Positions 49,804 to 57,679 of a stretch of 64,000 nucleotides of DNA are shown here, piece by piece. Positions within the stretch are counted from its first letter, which is position 1; each line of letters starts with the position of its first letter. Under the pieces are notes generated by a model. The model searched no databases. It was not told the origin of the DNA and was given only the letters and a program-made list of their open reading frames with translations. The stretch lies in the NCBI GenBank assembly GCA_017454765.1, contig JAFTCJ010000007.1, positions 1 to 64,000 on the forward strand, written 5' to 3'. Made by a program: the position numbers and the translations under genes. The stretch is from Erysipelotrichaceae bacterium (GTDB taxonomy: Bacteria > Bacillota_I > Bacilli_A > Erysipelotrichales > Erysipelotrichaceae).

Positions 49804-50778
49804 ATGAGCAAGAAAGTATTCAAGACAGTTCTGCTGATCGCTCTGCCGGCCAGCGGAAAATCCGAAGTACGCCACTTCATGGCAAATATCGATCCGAAGA
49901 AACTGGAAGATGAATTCCATATCGGTGATAACCTGCAGCTGGATGACTTCCCCTATGTCCATTTCATGAGATGCATCGATGACGAGATGGTCAAGCTGGG
50001 CAAGGATCCGATTTTCTATCCCGGTCAGAATCCGTTCATCGACAACTATGACTGGGGCACACTGGTCCACCTGCTGAACGAAGACTATCACGACCTGCTC
50101 AACAGGAAGCGTGTCAAAGTCGACAGCGTTGCCCTGTATACGATGGACAGGATCGACCGTGCCGCCCAGATCGCCGGTATCGAACCCCGTCTGGCAAAGC
50201 TGGATGAGGAAACCAGAAAGACGATCGCCGTCAATCTGGAAGCGGAAGCAGTGAAGATGCTGGAGGAAAAGGAAGCACAGATCCCCGACACCTTCGAAGG
50301 AAAGACGATCGTCATCGAATGCGCCAGAGGCGGAAGAGACGGTTCTTCAATGCCTTTGGAAGGTGCCTATGGCTATCAGTACAGCCTGCCGCAGTTTGCA
50401 CCGGATCTTCTGGAAGAGGCAGCGATCCTCTATATCTGGGTCACGCCGGAAGAGTCCAGAAGAAAGAATGCCGAAAGAGCCAATCCGGATGATCCGGGTT
50501 CCAACCTCTTCCATGGTGTTCCGCTTTCCGTCATGCTGGGAGACTACGGCTGCGATGACATGCAGTATCTCAGGGAACATGCCGAAGTGCCCAATACCAT
50601 CACGGTAAAGAGCTGGGGCAAGACCTACAACGTTCCGATCGGTGTCTTCGATAACCGTGTCGACAAGACTTCCTTCTTAAGAGGAGATGTCGAAAACTGG
50701 GATCCCGCCAAGGTCGAGGAAATGACAGTTGCTGTCAGAGAAGCGACCGACAGGATGTGGGAGAATTATAAGAAATAA
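49804..50778 (+). CDS. P-loop protein of unknown function in the ABC-phosphodiesterase operon
   Basis: The 324-residue cytoplasmic protein starts with a nucleotide-binding loop (LLIALPASGKSEV, GKS at residues 18-20; Ala replaces the first Gly of the P-loop). IYIWVTPEESRRKNAER near 208-223 looks like the LID-type region of small-molecule kinases. Between them, IVIECARGGRDG could hold a catalytic acid. The family is not recognised. Its fixed last place in the operon suggests it phosphorylates a product of the phosphodiesterase. RBS AGCGAGG. Confidence 0.65.
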   Translation: MSKKVFKTVLLIALPASGKSEVRHFMANIDPKKLEDEFHIGDNLQLDDFPYVHFMRCIDDEMVKLGKDPIFYPGQNPFIDNYDWGTLVHLLNEDYHDLLNRKRVKVDSVALYTMDRIDRAAQIAGIEPRLAKLDEETRKTIAVNLEAEAVKMLEEKEAQIPDTFEGKTIVIECARGGRDGSSMPLEGAYGYQYSLPQFAPDLLEEAAILYIWVTPEESRRKNAERANPDDPGSNLFHGVPLSVMLGDYGCDDMQYLREHAEVPNTITVKSWGKTYNVPIGVFDNRVDKTSFLRGDVENWDPAKVEEMTVAVREATDRMWENYKK

Positions 50779-50781
50779 AAG

Positions 50782-50824
50782 AAAAAAGCTCTGTGGGGAT
50801 CTTGCGGTCCGGACAGAGCTTTTT
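50782..50824. terminator. Bidirectional terminator
   Basis: AAAAAAGCTCTGT and ACAGAGCTTTTT close a hairpin with a partly paired inner region. It ends the ABC operon on the plus strand and the hemolysin III gene on the minus strand. Confidence 0.85.
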
Positions 50825-50831
50825 CTTATGC

Positions 50832-51509
50832 CTAGATGACGCAGAAGAAGACCATGATGAAGTGACAGATACTTCCCAGCAGGACGAAGATGTGAAAGAC
50901 TTCGTGCTGGGTCCAGTGTTCCGATATCCTGATCTTCAGCGCATAGATGATGCCGCCGATCGTATACAGCAGACCTCCAGAAAGAAGCCAGAAGAATCCC
51001 GGACCGGGCAGCACAGAACAGACGTCTCTGATCTTCAGAATCGCCAGCCAGCCCATGGAGATGTAGACGATAGAAGAAACATATCTGGGACAGTAGATCC
51101 AGAAGAGTTTCATGATGATCCCGGCAAGTGCCAGGGTCCAGATCCCGATCAGCAGGGACAGTCCCTTCTCTTTCAGCAGACAGAGACAGATCGGTGTGTA
51201 GGTTCCGGCGATCAGAAGGAAGATGGAGATGTGATCGATCTTCTTCAGGATCCTGGTCTTTTCTTCCGGAAGAAAGAATGTATGGTAGGCGCTGCTGGCA
51301 CCGTAGAGGATGATCAGGCTCAGACAGTAGATGCTGGAACCGGTCATGGTCATCAGATCATCATGGAAGATACCGGCTTTCGACAGAAGGACAGGTGTCA
51401 GAAGGATGAAGAGAAGAAAACCGATAAAATGGCTCAGAGCACTCATCGGATCCTTGATATGGGCATAAGGCATGATCTGCCGCGGCTGAGAGATCTTCAT
51501 TTCACTCAT
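50832..51509 (-). CDS. Hemolysin III family (PAQR-like) membrane protein
   Basis: The 225-residue protein has seven membrane helices. Conserved residues are in the first helix region (DPMSALSHFIGFLLF), the SSAYHTFF motif and the KIDHISIFLLIAGTYTPICL motif. H150-like and C-terminal histidines (HWTQHEVFHIFVLLG) complete the metal site of the PAQR fold. Despite the name, function is unknown; ceramidase-like hydrolase activity is known for eukaryotic relatives. RBS AAGGAGG. It shares a divergent control region with the DUF1836 gene. Confidence 0.9.
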   Translation of the reverse strand: MSEMKISQPRQIMPYAHIKDPMSALSHFIGFLLFILLTPVLLSKAGIFHDDLMTMTGSSIYCLSLIILYGASSAYHTFFLPEEKTRILKKIDHISIFLLIAGTYTPICLCLLKEKGLSLLIGIWTLALAGIIMKLFWIYCPRYVSSIVYISMGWLAILKIRDVCSVLPGPGFFWLLSGGLLYTIGGIIYALKIRISEHWTQHEVFHIFVLLGSICHFIMVFFCVI

Positions 51510-51559
51510 GTTTTACCTCCTTATTCTTTTTGTGAGCGTGTATAATAAACTTATGAAAG

Positions 51560-51572
51560 GTTTTTAAAAAAC
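51560..51572. promoter_or_regulatory. 13-bp palindrome, site 1
   Basis: GTTTTTAAAAAAC is a perfect palindrome about a central base. It overlaps the -35 region expected for the minus-strand hemolysin III promoter and follows a plus-strand TATAAT at 51541-51546. Confidence 0.65.
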
Positions 51573-51613
51573 TTTTGATTTCATATTATAATGTATCATA
51601 AAACTTGTCAAGA

Positions 51614-51626
51614 GTTTTTGAAAAAC
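51614..51626. promoter_or_regulatory. 13-bp palindrome, site 2
   Basis: GTTTTTGAAAAAC has the same arms as site 1, centred 54 bp away (about five helical turns). It lies between the TATAAT at 51587-51592 and the DUF1836 start, so a protein bound here would block transcription of that gene. Confidence 0.65.
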
Positions 51627-51640
51627 CGATAGAAGAGATT

Positions 51641-52135
51641 ATGAAGAAGAAAAAAGAAAAAGAAACAAGAGAAATCAGAGAGTTCCATCTGCCTACTTAT
51701 CAGGAGATCCCCGGCGTAGGCCTTTATCTGGATCAGACTTCAAAGTACATCAATGAGTGTCTGAATGATTTTGACGACTGTGAGATCACCAATTCGATGA
51801 TCTCCAACTATGTCAAAAAGGATCTGATCGATCATCCGGTGAAAAAACAGTACGGGAGGGATCAGATCGCTCATCTGCTGTTTATCGCCATGACCAAGAG
51901 TGCACTGTCTCTGGATGATGTGGCGTCCCTGTTCCGGATGCAGAAAGATATTTACAGCTGTGAGGAAGCTTACGGCTGCTTCCGTGATTTTTTCGAAAAA
52001 CTGTATTACGGAGAGCAGATCGACCTTAGGAAAGAAGTGAAGATTGAAAAGATCCTGCTCAGAGATATCGTCTCCCTGATCGTACAGAATGAGGCGCTTC
52101 ACAGAAGACTGAAGGAAGTGACCGTTATAAAATAA
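51641..52135 (+). CDS. DUF1836 domain regulator-like protein
   Basis: The 164-residue protein has the DUF1836 domain: FHLPTYQEIPGVGLYLDQTSKYIN, ITNSMISNYVKKDLIDHPVKKQYGRDQIAHLLFI. The second part resembles a MerR-like winged helix-turn-helix, so it probably binds DNA. The nearby palindromes are the natural candidates for its operator. The start at 51641 fits the family; an upstream TTG at 51605 would run through palindrome 2. RBS is weak. Confidence 0.8.
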   Translation: MKKKKEKETREIREFHLPTYQEIPGVGLYLDQTSKYINECLNDFDDCEITNSMISNYVKKDLIDHPVKKQYGRDQIAHLLFIAMTKSALSLDDVASLFRMQKDIYSCEEAYGCFRDFFEKLYYGEQIDLRKEVKIEKILLRDIVSLIVQNEALHRRLKEVTVIK

Positions 52136-52195
52136 ACAGATCGCAGATTCACTTGTATCTGATAATGATAGAATATTAGAAAAGAGGTGATATTT

Positions 52196-52963
52196 ATGTT
52201 TTCGTGGCAACATATCGTCTGGCTGATCATATCATTTGCACTTGTCGTGTTTTTTCTTGTTTCCTACCGGAAGAAGAGACCGCCTTTTCAGAAGGTACTG
52301 AATTACTGTCTGATCGTCTGTTATCTTTCGGAATTCATTAAGGTATTTAGTGTACTGGAGATGGTTCCTTCCGCTGACGGCAGCATGATCTATCCGTATC
52401 TTCCGCAGAACCATCTGCCGCTGCATCTGTGTTCGATCCAGATCCTGCTGATCACTTATGTCAGATTTACGGAGAACAAGAAAATGAGAGACAGCCTTCT
52501 GGCTTTCATGTACCCGGGCTGTCTGATGGGTGCCTTGTCGGCGCTGGCGATGCCTTCGATCTTCAGTACCACCATCAGCGTGAATCAGGCGTTCACGCAT
52601 CCGATGGCTTATCAGTTCTTCCTCTATCATACGATGCTGATCATACTGGGATTCATCATCGCCTGGTCAGGGGAGATCAAGTGGACATGGAACGACTATT
52701 TCCGCTGTCTGATCATCATCGCCGTCATGGGCTTTGTTTCCCTGTATGTCAACTCGATGTTTGCTTCGCCGACCTATCTCAACGGCGAGCTTCAGCATGT
52801 CGACTTCTGGGTGAATTTCCTGTTTACCTATCAGAATCCGCTCGGTATCAGGATCACGACGATACAGGGCTGGTATGTATATCTGCTGATCCTGTGCGCT
52901 GCCGTTGCGATACTGACGTTCATCTGTTACTTCCCGCTGGTGAGAAAGAATCGTGGAAATTAA
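52196..52963 (+). CDS. YwaF-like integral membrane protein
   Basis: The 255-residue protein has about seven membrane helices and matches the TIGR02206/YwaF family: FSWQHIVWLIISFAL at the start, then LPLHLCSIQILLITYV, with the conserved HLC motif, and HTMLIILGFIIAW. Function is unknown. The start at 52196 follows GAGGTG; the upstream frame start at 52187 lacks a fitting RBS. Confidence 0.8.
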   Translation: MFSWQHIVWLIISFALVVFFLVSYRKKRPPFQKVLNYCLIVCYLSEFIKVFSVLEMVPSADGSMIYPYLPQNHLPLHLCSIQILLITYVRFTENKKMRDSLLAFMYPGCLMGALSALAMPSIFSTTISVNQAFTHPMAYQFFLYHTMLIILGFIIAWSGEIKWTWNDYFRCLIIIAVMGFVSLYVNSMFASPTYLNGELQHVDFWVNFLFTYQNPLGIRITTIQGWYVYLLILCAAVAILTFICYFPLVRKNRGN

Positions 52964-53288
52964 CGTTTACGAACAGTACTTTGAAGCGGAAGCTGTATTT
53001 GAAGGTGTTTTGAGAAAGGCTGCCCTTGTTTCTCTTCAAAGCAATTCACAAGCCGGTTTCATCACCTACAAGGCAACTGTGACTTTCTTCCCGCATCGGG
53101 ATGAAGAAGATTATGCGGTCTCCTATGATGCGTATTTTGAGAAGGTGCTCTACGAAGGAAAAGGAAGAAGATCAAAGAAAAAAGAGGAGATCTTTCTGAA
53201 AGAATTCCGGGATCGGATCGATGAGATCGTTCCTGAGGACGCAAAGGTCTTCTGGGACAGACCGCTGAGGGATGCAAGATACGCATAA
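52953..53288 (+). CDS. Hypothetical protein
   Basis: The 111-residue protein has alternating beta-like strands (FITYKATVTFFPHR, YAVSYDAYFEKVLYEGKGRRS) and a helical, basic middle. No family is recognised. It overlaps the YwaF-like gene by 11 bp, so it is translated with it. Confidence 0.6.
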   Translation: MEINVYEQYFEAEAVFEGVLRKAALVSLQSNSQAGFITYKATVTFFPHRDEEDYAVSYDAYFEKVLYEGKGRRSKKKEEIFLKEFRDRIDEIVPEDAKVFWDRPLRDARYA

Positions 53289-53303
53289 GAAGAAAACAGG
53301 AAG

Positions 53304-53327
53304 GATCAGATTCATCTGATCTTTTCT
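53304..53327 (+). terminator. Terminator hairpin
   Basis: GATCAGA and TCTGATC pair around TTCA, followed by TTTTCTTT. It ends the DUF1836-YwaF transcript. Confidence 0.7.
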
Positions 53328-53331
53328 TTGA

Positions 53332-53350
53332 GATTAAGGAAATCTTAATC
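53332..53350. promoter_or_regulatory. Inverted repeat upstream of the two-component operon
   Basis: GATTAAG, GAAAT, CTTAATC is a perfect 7-5-7 repeat, centred about 55 bp before the start expected from the TAGAAT box (53383-53388). It is a candidate binding site for the response regulator. Confidence 0.45.
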
Positions 53351-53411
53351 CTTTCTGACTTTTTATTTCATAAGATGTCTCATAGAATATTGAATGAAGA
53401 AGGGGGATACT

Positions 53412-54101
53412 ATGGCCAGGATACTGATCTGTGATGATGAAAAAGATATCGTGAATGCGCTGAAGATCTATCTGTCGCAATACGAATTATTTGAGGCTTA
53501 TAACGGAGCTGAGGCTTTGAAAGTCCTTGAAGAAGAAAAGATCGATCTGATCCTGCTGGATATCATGATGCCGGTCATGGACGGCATCACTGCCTTAAAC
53601 GAGATCAGAAAGTCCTATAACATGCCGATCATCCTTCTGACCGCAAAAAGCGAGGATGCGGACAAGGTCCTGGGTCTCAATGTCGGTGCCGATGATTACA
53701 TCACCAAGCCCTTCAATCCTCTGGAGGTCACTGCCAGAGTCAATTCACAGCTGAGAAGATATCTGAAGCTCGGAAGCAACGTCGAGGAGAAAGGCGTCTA
53801 CTCCATCGGCGGGATCGAACTGGATGACAGGAAAAAAGAAGTCCTGGTGGACGGTGAGCCTGTCTCCCTGACACCGAAAGAGTTTGAGATCCTCAAACTG
53901 ATGATGTCCGATCCGGACAAGGTCTTTTCTGTCAAGGAGATCTACAGCAAGGTCTGGAAGGAAGACCCCTGGGGTGCCGACAATACTGTTGCCGTACATA
54001 TCCGTCATCTGAGAGAAAAGATCGAGATCGATCCGGCGAATCCCCGCTATATCAGGGTGATCTTCGGACAGGGTTACCGGTTCGGGAAAGGAAGAGAATG
54101 A
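53412..54101 (+). CDS. OmpR/PhoB family response regulator
   Basis: The 229-residue protein has a receiver domain (ILICDDEKDI, phosphorylated D50 in LLLDIMMPVMDG, LTAK, KPFNP) and a C-terminal winged helix (LTPKEFEILKLMM, VHIRHLREKIE, YIRVIFGQGYRF). Phosphorylation by the kinase encoded next would alter DNA binding. The start at 53412 follows GGGGG; an in-frame ATG at 53394 is less likely. ATGATG overlap with the kinase. Confidence 0.95.
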   Translation: MARILICDDEKDIVNALKIYLSQYELFEAYNGAEALKVLEEEKIDLILLDIMMPVMDGITALNEIRKSYNMPIILLTAKSEDADKVLGLNVGADDYITKPFNPLEVTARVNSQLRRYLKLGSNVEEKGVYSIGGIELDDRKKEVLVDGEPVSLTPKEFEILKLMMSDPDKVFSVKEIYSKVWKEDPWGADNTVAVHIRHLREKIEIDPANPRYIRVIFGQGYRFGKGRE

Positions 54102-56032
54102 TGAAACGTTTTATGAAAACAATTACAGGAAAGACGATTCTGTTTATATTATGTATATTTACACTGGCGGCAGTGATCCTGTCGTCACTGGCGGCTTTCC
54201 TTTATATCGAAGAGGATTTCTATACCAAGGAAAAGGGAACACTATATGAAGAGATCATTGACGGGAAACTGGAAAATGATTTCTACGATCTGATGATCGA
54301 CAATGTTCATGAAGATAATGCAGAAGCTATAACTGAAGCCGATCGGGGCAATCTGATATTCCGGATCAGCGATGATGAAGGAAAAGCAGTCGTCTCATCC
54401 GAGGGTGCTTCTTCACTTTCTTCCTTTGACGGAAACAGATCGTATTATGTGATCTTCAATGAAGAAGGCAATATTCAGGATATCTACAATACAAAGTATT
54501 CGCTTTCTGATGAAGTGAAAAACAATAAAATATACACTGTCGATTATGCGATCGCAGACAAAGAAGGAGTGAATGATTTCTATTCCTTTGTGAAGACGTT
54601 CTTTGAGCCGGCATATGCTTTGCGTTACTGGATCTACGGGATCATCGTCTGTGCAGCACTGGCACTGATCGGATCTTTTGTGGCTCTGATGAGCGTTTCG
54701 GGAAGGGTGAATGATTCCGATGAGATAGAGGCCGGTCCGCTGAATTTCATCCCCTTTGATCTGCTGTGTGCAGGCTGTGCAGCATTGTTTGTTCTGTATT
54801 GTCTGTTCTGCGGGTCGATCTCCCATTCGGATATGTCCGATCTGATCATGATCGTCATCGGCATCTTGCTGGCAGCATGCCTGCTTCTGGGACTTTGCAT
54901 GTCGATGGCTTCCCGCATCAAGCAGAAGACCCTGCTGAGAAAGAGTTTCTGCTGGTGGGTAATTGAAAAATGTCTGGCTGTGATCAGATGGATCTGGCAG
55001 CTGTTCATAAAGACTCTGAAAGGGATTCTGTCCTTCTGCCGGCAGATCCCGCTGGTATGGAAAAGCGCTTTGATCATCTCTGCAGCCTGTCTGATCGAGA
55101 TCGTGATCATGATCTCCCTCGACTGCAGCGAAGAATATGTCGTATTCTGGTTCCTGCGCAGTCTGATCCTGGTGCCTGCCGTCCTCTATCTCGTCATGTG
55201 CATGCGCAGACTGCAGAAGGGATCTGAAGCCCTGGCAGCCGGCGATCTGTCCTATCAGATCGATACGAAGCATATGTATTATGATCTGAAGAAACACGGA
55301 GAAGATCTCAACAGTATTGCCAAGGGAATGTCGATCGCTGTGGAAGAGCGCATGAAGAGCGAACGGATGAAGACGGAACTGATCACCAATGTCTCCCATG
55401 ACATCAAGACGCCTCTGACTTCGATCATCAATTATGCGGACCTGATCTCCAAAGAGAAAAGTCTGAATAAGAGGACGAAGGAATATGCGGAAGTACTGCT
55501 GAAGCAGTCGGAAAGACTCAAGCGCCTGCTGGAAGACCTGGTGGAAGCATCCAAAGCATCTACGGGAAATCTGGAAGTAAATCTGGCACCCTGCGATGCG
55601 TCGATGTTCATCTTACAGTCGCAGGGTGAATATGCGGACCGCTTTGAACAGGCCGACCTTACTCTGATCTGTGAGAAGCCGGACCATGAGGTCATGATCA
55701 TGGCTGACGGCAGAAGGATGTGGCGCATCTTCGACAACCTCATGAGCAATATCTGCAAGTATGCGCAAAGCGGCACACGCGTGTATCTGTCCTTAAAGGA
55801 AGAAGATGACAAAGCGGTGATCACATTTCGCAACACTTCAAGAGATGAACTCAATATATCGGAAGAGGAACTGATGGAGCGCTTTACCAGAGGAGACGCT
55901 TCCAGAAGCAGCGAAGGAAACGGACTCGGTCTTTCGATCGCCAGAAGCCTGGCCGAACTGCAAAGCGGAACAATGGATCTGTCGATCGACGGTGATCTGT
56001 TCAAAGTGATACTGAGCTTCCCGCTGATCTGA
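54098..56032 (+). CDS. Membrane sensor histidine kinase
   Basis: The 644-residue protein has an N-terminal helix (10-35), a short external region to about 165, then several further membrane helices up to about 370. That is more membrane passes than usual for a simple sensor. HAMP-like and HisKA segments follow; the phosphorylated histidine is H434 (NVSHDIKTPLTSIINYADL). The ATP-binding domain has N, G1 and G2 boxes (NLMSNICKYA, SSEGNGLGLSIARSL). It should signal to the regulator just upstream. The stimulus is unknown. Confidence 0.92.
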   Translation: MMKRFMKTITGKTILFILCIFTLAAVILSSLAAFLYIEEDFYTKEKGTLYEEIIDGKLENDFYDLMIDNVHEDNAEAITEADRGNLIFRISDDEGKAVVSSEGASSLSSFDGNRSYYVIFNEEGNIQDIYNTKYSLSDEVKNNKIYTVDYAIADKEGVNDFYSFVKTFFEPAYALRYWIYGIIVCAALALIGSFVALMSVSGRVNDSDEIEAGPLNFIPFDLLCAGCAALFVLYCLFCGSISHSDMSDLIMIVIGILLAACLLLGLCMSMASRIKQKTLLRKSFCWWVIEKCLAVIRWIWQLFIKTLKGILSFCRQIPLVWKSALIISAACLIEIVIMISLDCSEEYVVFWFLRSLILVPAVLYLVMCMRRLQKGSEALAAGDLSYQIDTKHMYYDLKKHGEDLNSIAKGMSIAVEERMKSERMKTELITNVSHDIKTPLTSIINYADLISKEKSLNKRTKEYAEVLLKQSERLKRLLEDLVEASKASTGNLEVNLAPCDASMFILQSQGEYADRFEQADLTLICEKPDHEVMIMADGRRMWRIFDNLMSNICKYAQSGTRVYLSLKEEDDKAVITFRNTSRDELNISEEELMERFTRGDASRSSEGNGLGLSIARSLAELQSGTMDLSIDGDLFKVILSFPLI

Positions 56033-56038
56033 ATATAT

Positions 56039-56060
56039 GCCGGCATGATGCCGGCTTTTT
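56039..56060 (+). terminator. Rho-independent terminator
   Basis: GCCGGC, ATGAT, GCCGGC and a T-run close the two-component operon. Confidence 0.85.
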
Positions 56061-56094
56061 CTTTGAGGCATATGCCATTAATTGTATTATCATA

Positions 56095-56220
56095 ATGTTG
56101 AAAGATGCAGGAATATTTGCGGATCACAGGAAAAATCGATCGAACAGCTGATCGAGGAAGCGGAAGAGAACGACAATATCGAAACACTGAATATCGTCGT
56201 GATACGGAATGACCGGTAAA
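56095..56220 (+). pseudogene. Short gene remnant, possibly the C-terminus of a PP2C-like phosphatase
   Basis: Between two terminators lies about 126 bp that reads as coding only if one base is added in the A5 run near 56131. It then gives 41 codons from ATG 56095 to TAA 56220, ending KSIEQLIEEAEENDNIETLNIVVIRNDR. Without it, the first frame stops after 18 codons and the second frame has no good start. The ending resembles the last helix and strand of PP2C phosphatases (LIEEANxxGGxDNITVVV). A TATCAT -10-like box ends 1-2 bases before the ATG. The remnant view is tentative. Confidence 0.4.
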
Positions 56221-56223
56221 AAC

Positions 56224-56248
56224 AAAAAGAGACGACCGTCTCTTTTTT
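56224..56248 (+). terminator. Terminator of the remnant
   Basis: AAAAGAGAC, then GTCTCTTTTTT around GACC. Almost the same hairpin occurs at 57331-57358, on the other side of the XRE gene. Confidence 0.8.
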
Positions 56249-56345
56249 GCTGTTGAGGGTATAAAAGCAGAAAAAGAGATCTCTATGATAAATAGAGTGA
56301 CATTTCGAGCCATTTATTCTATCTTGGAAACAAGGAGGTGAAGCC

Positions 56346-57314
56346 ATGGATGCAGAAAAAACGGGCAGACTGATCGCTGCGCTCCGGAAAGAGAAGAATA
56401 TGACCCAGCAGCAGCTGGCAGAACAGCTCTATGTATCTGACAAAGCTGTTTCCCGCTGGGAGACAGGAAGAGGTTTTCCCGAGATCACGGTTCTGGAAAA
56501 CATCGCAGATATACTGGGAGTCAGTGTGGCTGAGATCATCAAGGGAGAAAAGATCGAAGGCACGATATCGGCAGACGAGATGACATCGATCACGGACGAT
56601 AGTATCCGCATGTCGAAGAAATATGTTGAACAGAAAAGAAACAGAAATATCCTCAGCGGTTTTCTGGCAGGTGTAATATTGCTGATCACTGTCATCACGC
56701 ATCTAAACAGCCCCGTATACTTCAATGATCCCGATGAGATCATGAGGATCAGAGAGAGCGATGACCATATGATCGTTGCCGTATTGGATGAAAAGGTTGC
56801 GGGTTATGAGATCGAAGATGTGACTGATGAAGAAGGCGAGAATACCGGTTTCATCAGCTGTTACAGCACAAAAATGTATGAATGGTTCAAAAAGAAGGAG
56901 AAGAAGATCGCACTGTTAAGCGAGGACGGAAAGACCAATATCATCTTTTATTATCCCAGCGGAGAAGCTGATGAAGCGATCTGGTCGAAAGACGGGAAAC
57001 AGCCTTCATATGGCGTAGTGACACTGCCAAGACTCATATACAATTACTGGATCCTTCTGGCAGGTGTATGCAGCGTGATCGGTATCGCAGCATCCCTTTT
57101 GTTAAAAAACAGATATCATGCGAAAATCGTCATGAAGCTTACACTGATCCCGGTATCGCTTCTGATTTCAATGATCCTGATCCTGTCCGGTCATTTCAAA
57201 GAGATCTACAATGCCGCTTATTATTTCAGCGGTATCGTGCTGCTGGCTGCAGTGATCTGGGTCTTTCTGATATCGCTGATCGATCAGAAAAAGAAACAGA
57301 AGACGAAAGAGTGA
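56346..57314 (+). CDS. XRE family regulator with membrane helices
   Basis: The 322-residue protein has an N-terminal HTH_3 domain (residues 7-62: IAALRKEKNMTQQQLAEQLYVSDKAVSRWETGRGFPEITVLENIADIL). A membrane helix follows (about 99-118), then an external region of about 110 residues and three more helices to the end. Membrane-bound XRE proteins of this kind occur in Bacillota. The external part could sense envelope stress and control DNA binding, which is inferred. RBS AAGGAGGTG is excellent. Confidence 0.85.
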   Translation: MDAEKTGRLIAALRKEKNMTQQQLAEQLYVSDKAVSRWETGRGFPEITVLENIADILGVSVAEIIKGEKIEGTISADEMTSITDDSIRMSKKYVEQKRNRNILSGFLAGVILLITVITHLNSPVYFNDPDEIMRIRESDDHMIVAVLDEKVAGYEIEDVTDEEGENTGFISCYSTKMYEWFKKKEKKIALLSEDGKTNIIFYYPSGEADEAIWSKDGKQPSYGVVTLPRLIYNYWILLAGVCSVIGIAASLLLKNRYHAKIVMKLTLIPVSLLISMILILSGHFKEIYNAAYYFSGIVLLAAVIWVFLISLIDQKKKQKTKE

Positions 57315-57330
57315 TCCTGTCTGAAGATAC

Positions 57331-57358
57331 AAAAAAAGAGACGTATGTCTCTTTTTTG
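57331..57358. terminator. Bidirectional terminator
   Basis: AAAAAAAGAGAC, GTAT, GTCTCTTTTTT. It closes the XRE gene on the plus strand and the tRNA transcript on the minus strand. Confidence 0.85.
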
Positions 57359-57366
57359 TCATCATC

Positions 57367-57442
57367 TGGTGGAGAATACGAGATTCGAACTCGTGACCCC
57401 CTGCTTGCAAAGCAGGTGCTCTCCCATCTGAGCTAATTCCCC
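57367..57442 (-). tRNA. tRNA-Ala (anticodon TGC)
   Basis: Read on the minus strand, the 76-nt gene starts GGGGAATTAGCTCAG and ends ATTCTCCACCA. The CCA end is encoded. The anticodon loop is CTTTGCAAG-like with TGC at the centre (stem CTGC/GCAG), and the T-arm is CGAGTTCGAATCTCG. It lies three bases after tRNA-Ile on the same transcript. Confidence 0.95.
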
Positions 57443-57445
57443 GGA

Positions 57446-57522
57446 TGGTGGGCCTGATAAGACTTGAACTTGCGACCTCGCCCTTATCAGGGGCGCGCTC
57501 TAACCACCTGAGCTACAGGCCC
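57446..57522 (-). tRNA. tRNA-Ile (anticodon GAT)
   Basis: The 77-nt minus-strand gene has acceptor stem GGGCCTG/CAGGCCC with encoded CCA, D-arm GCTCAGGTGGTTAGAGC, and anticodon stem CGCCC/GGGCG around CTGATAA. The T-stem GCAAG/CTTAT holds a G-U pair and a C-A mismatch at its outer two positions, which is unusual. Confidence 0.92.
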
Positions 57523-57545
57523 ACTTTGCGCTTTGATGCTTATTT

Positions 57546-57574
57546 ATTCTACTTCAGATACGGAGCAATGTCAA
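57546..57574 (-). promoter_or_regulatory. Strong tRNA promoter
   Basis: On the minus strand, TTGACA (57574-57569), 17 bp and TAGAAT (57551-57546), followed by a start about 17 nt before tRNA-Ile. It is a near-consensus promoter, as expected for stable RNA. Confidence 0.85.
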
Positions 57575-57659
57575 TCGTTTTTCATGCGAAACAGCGTATA
57601 AGATGCGCCTGGTTCGGATGATCAGAATATGTATTCTTGCTGGCAGGTCGCAAGTCAGC

Positions 57660-57665
57660 TATAAT
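57660..57665 (+). promoter_or_regulatory. TATAAT -10 box, short leader
   Basis: TATAAT ends 14 nt before the ATG at 57680; the leader would be about 8 nt and lacks a good RBS. Confidence 0.5.
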
Positions 57666-57679
57666 GAAAGCGGTCTGAA

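Noticed and set aside
50832..51509. Haemolytic toxin
   Set aside because: The hemolysin III name is historical. The protein is a seven-helix PAQR-like membrane protein, and nothing in the sequence indicates a secreted toxin.
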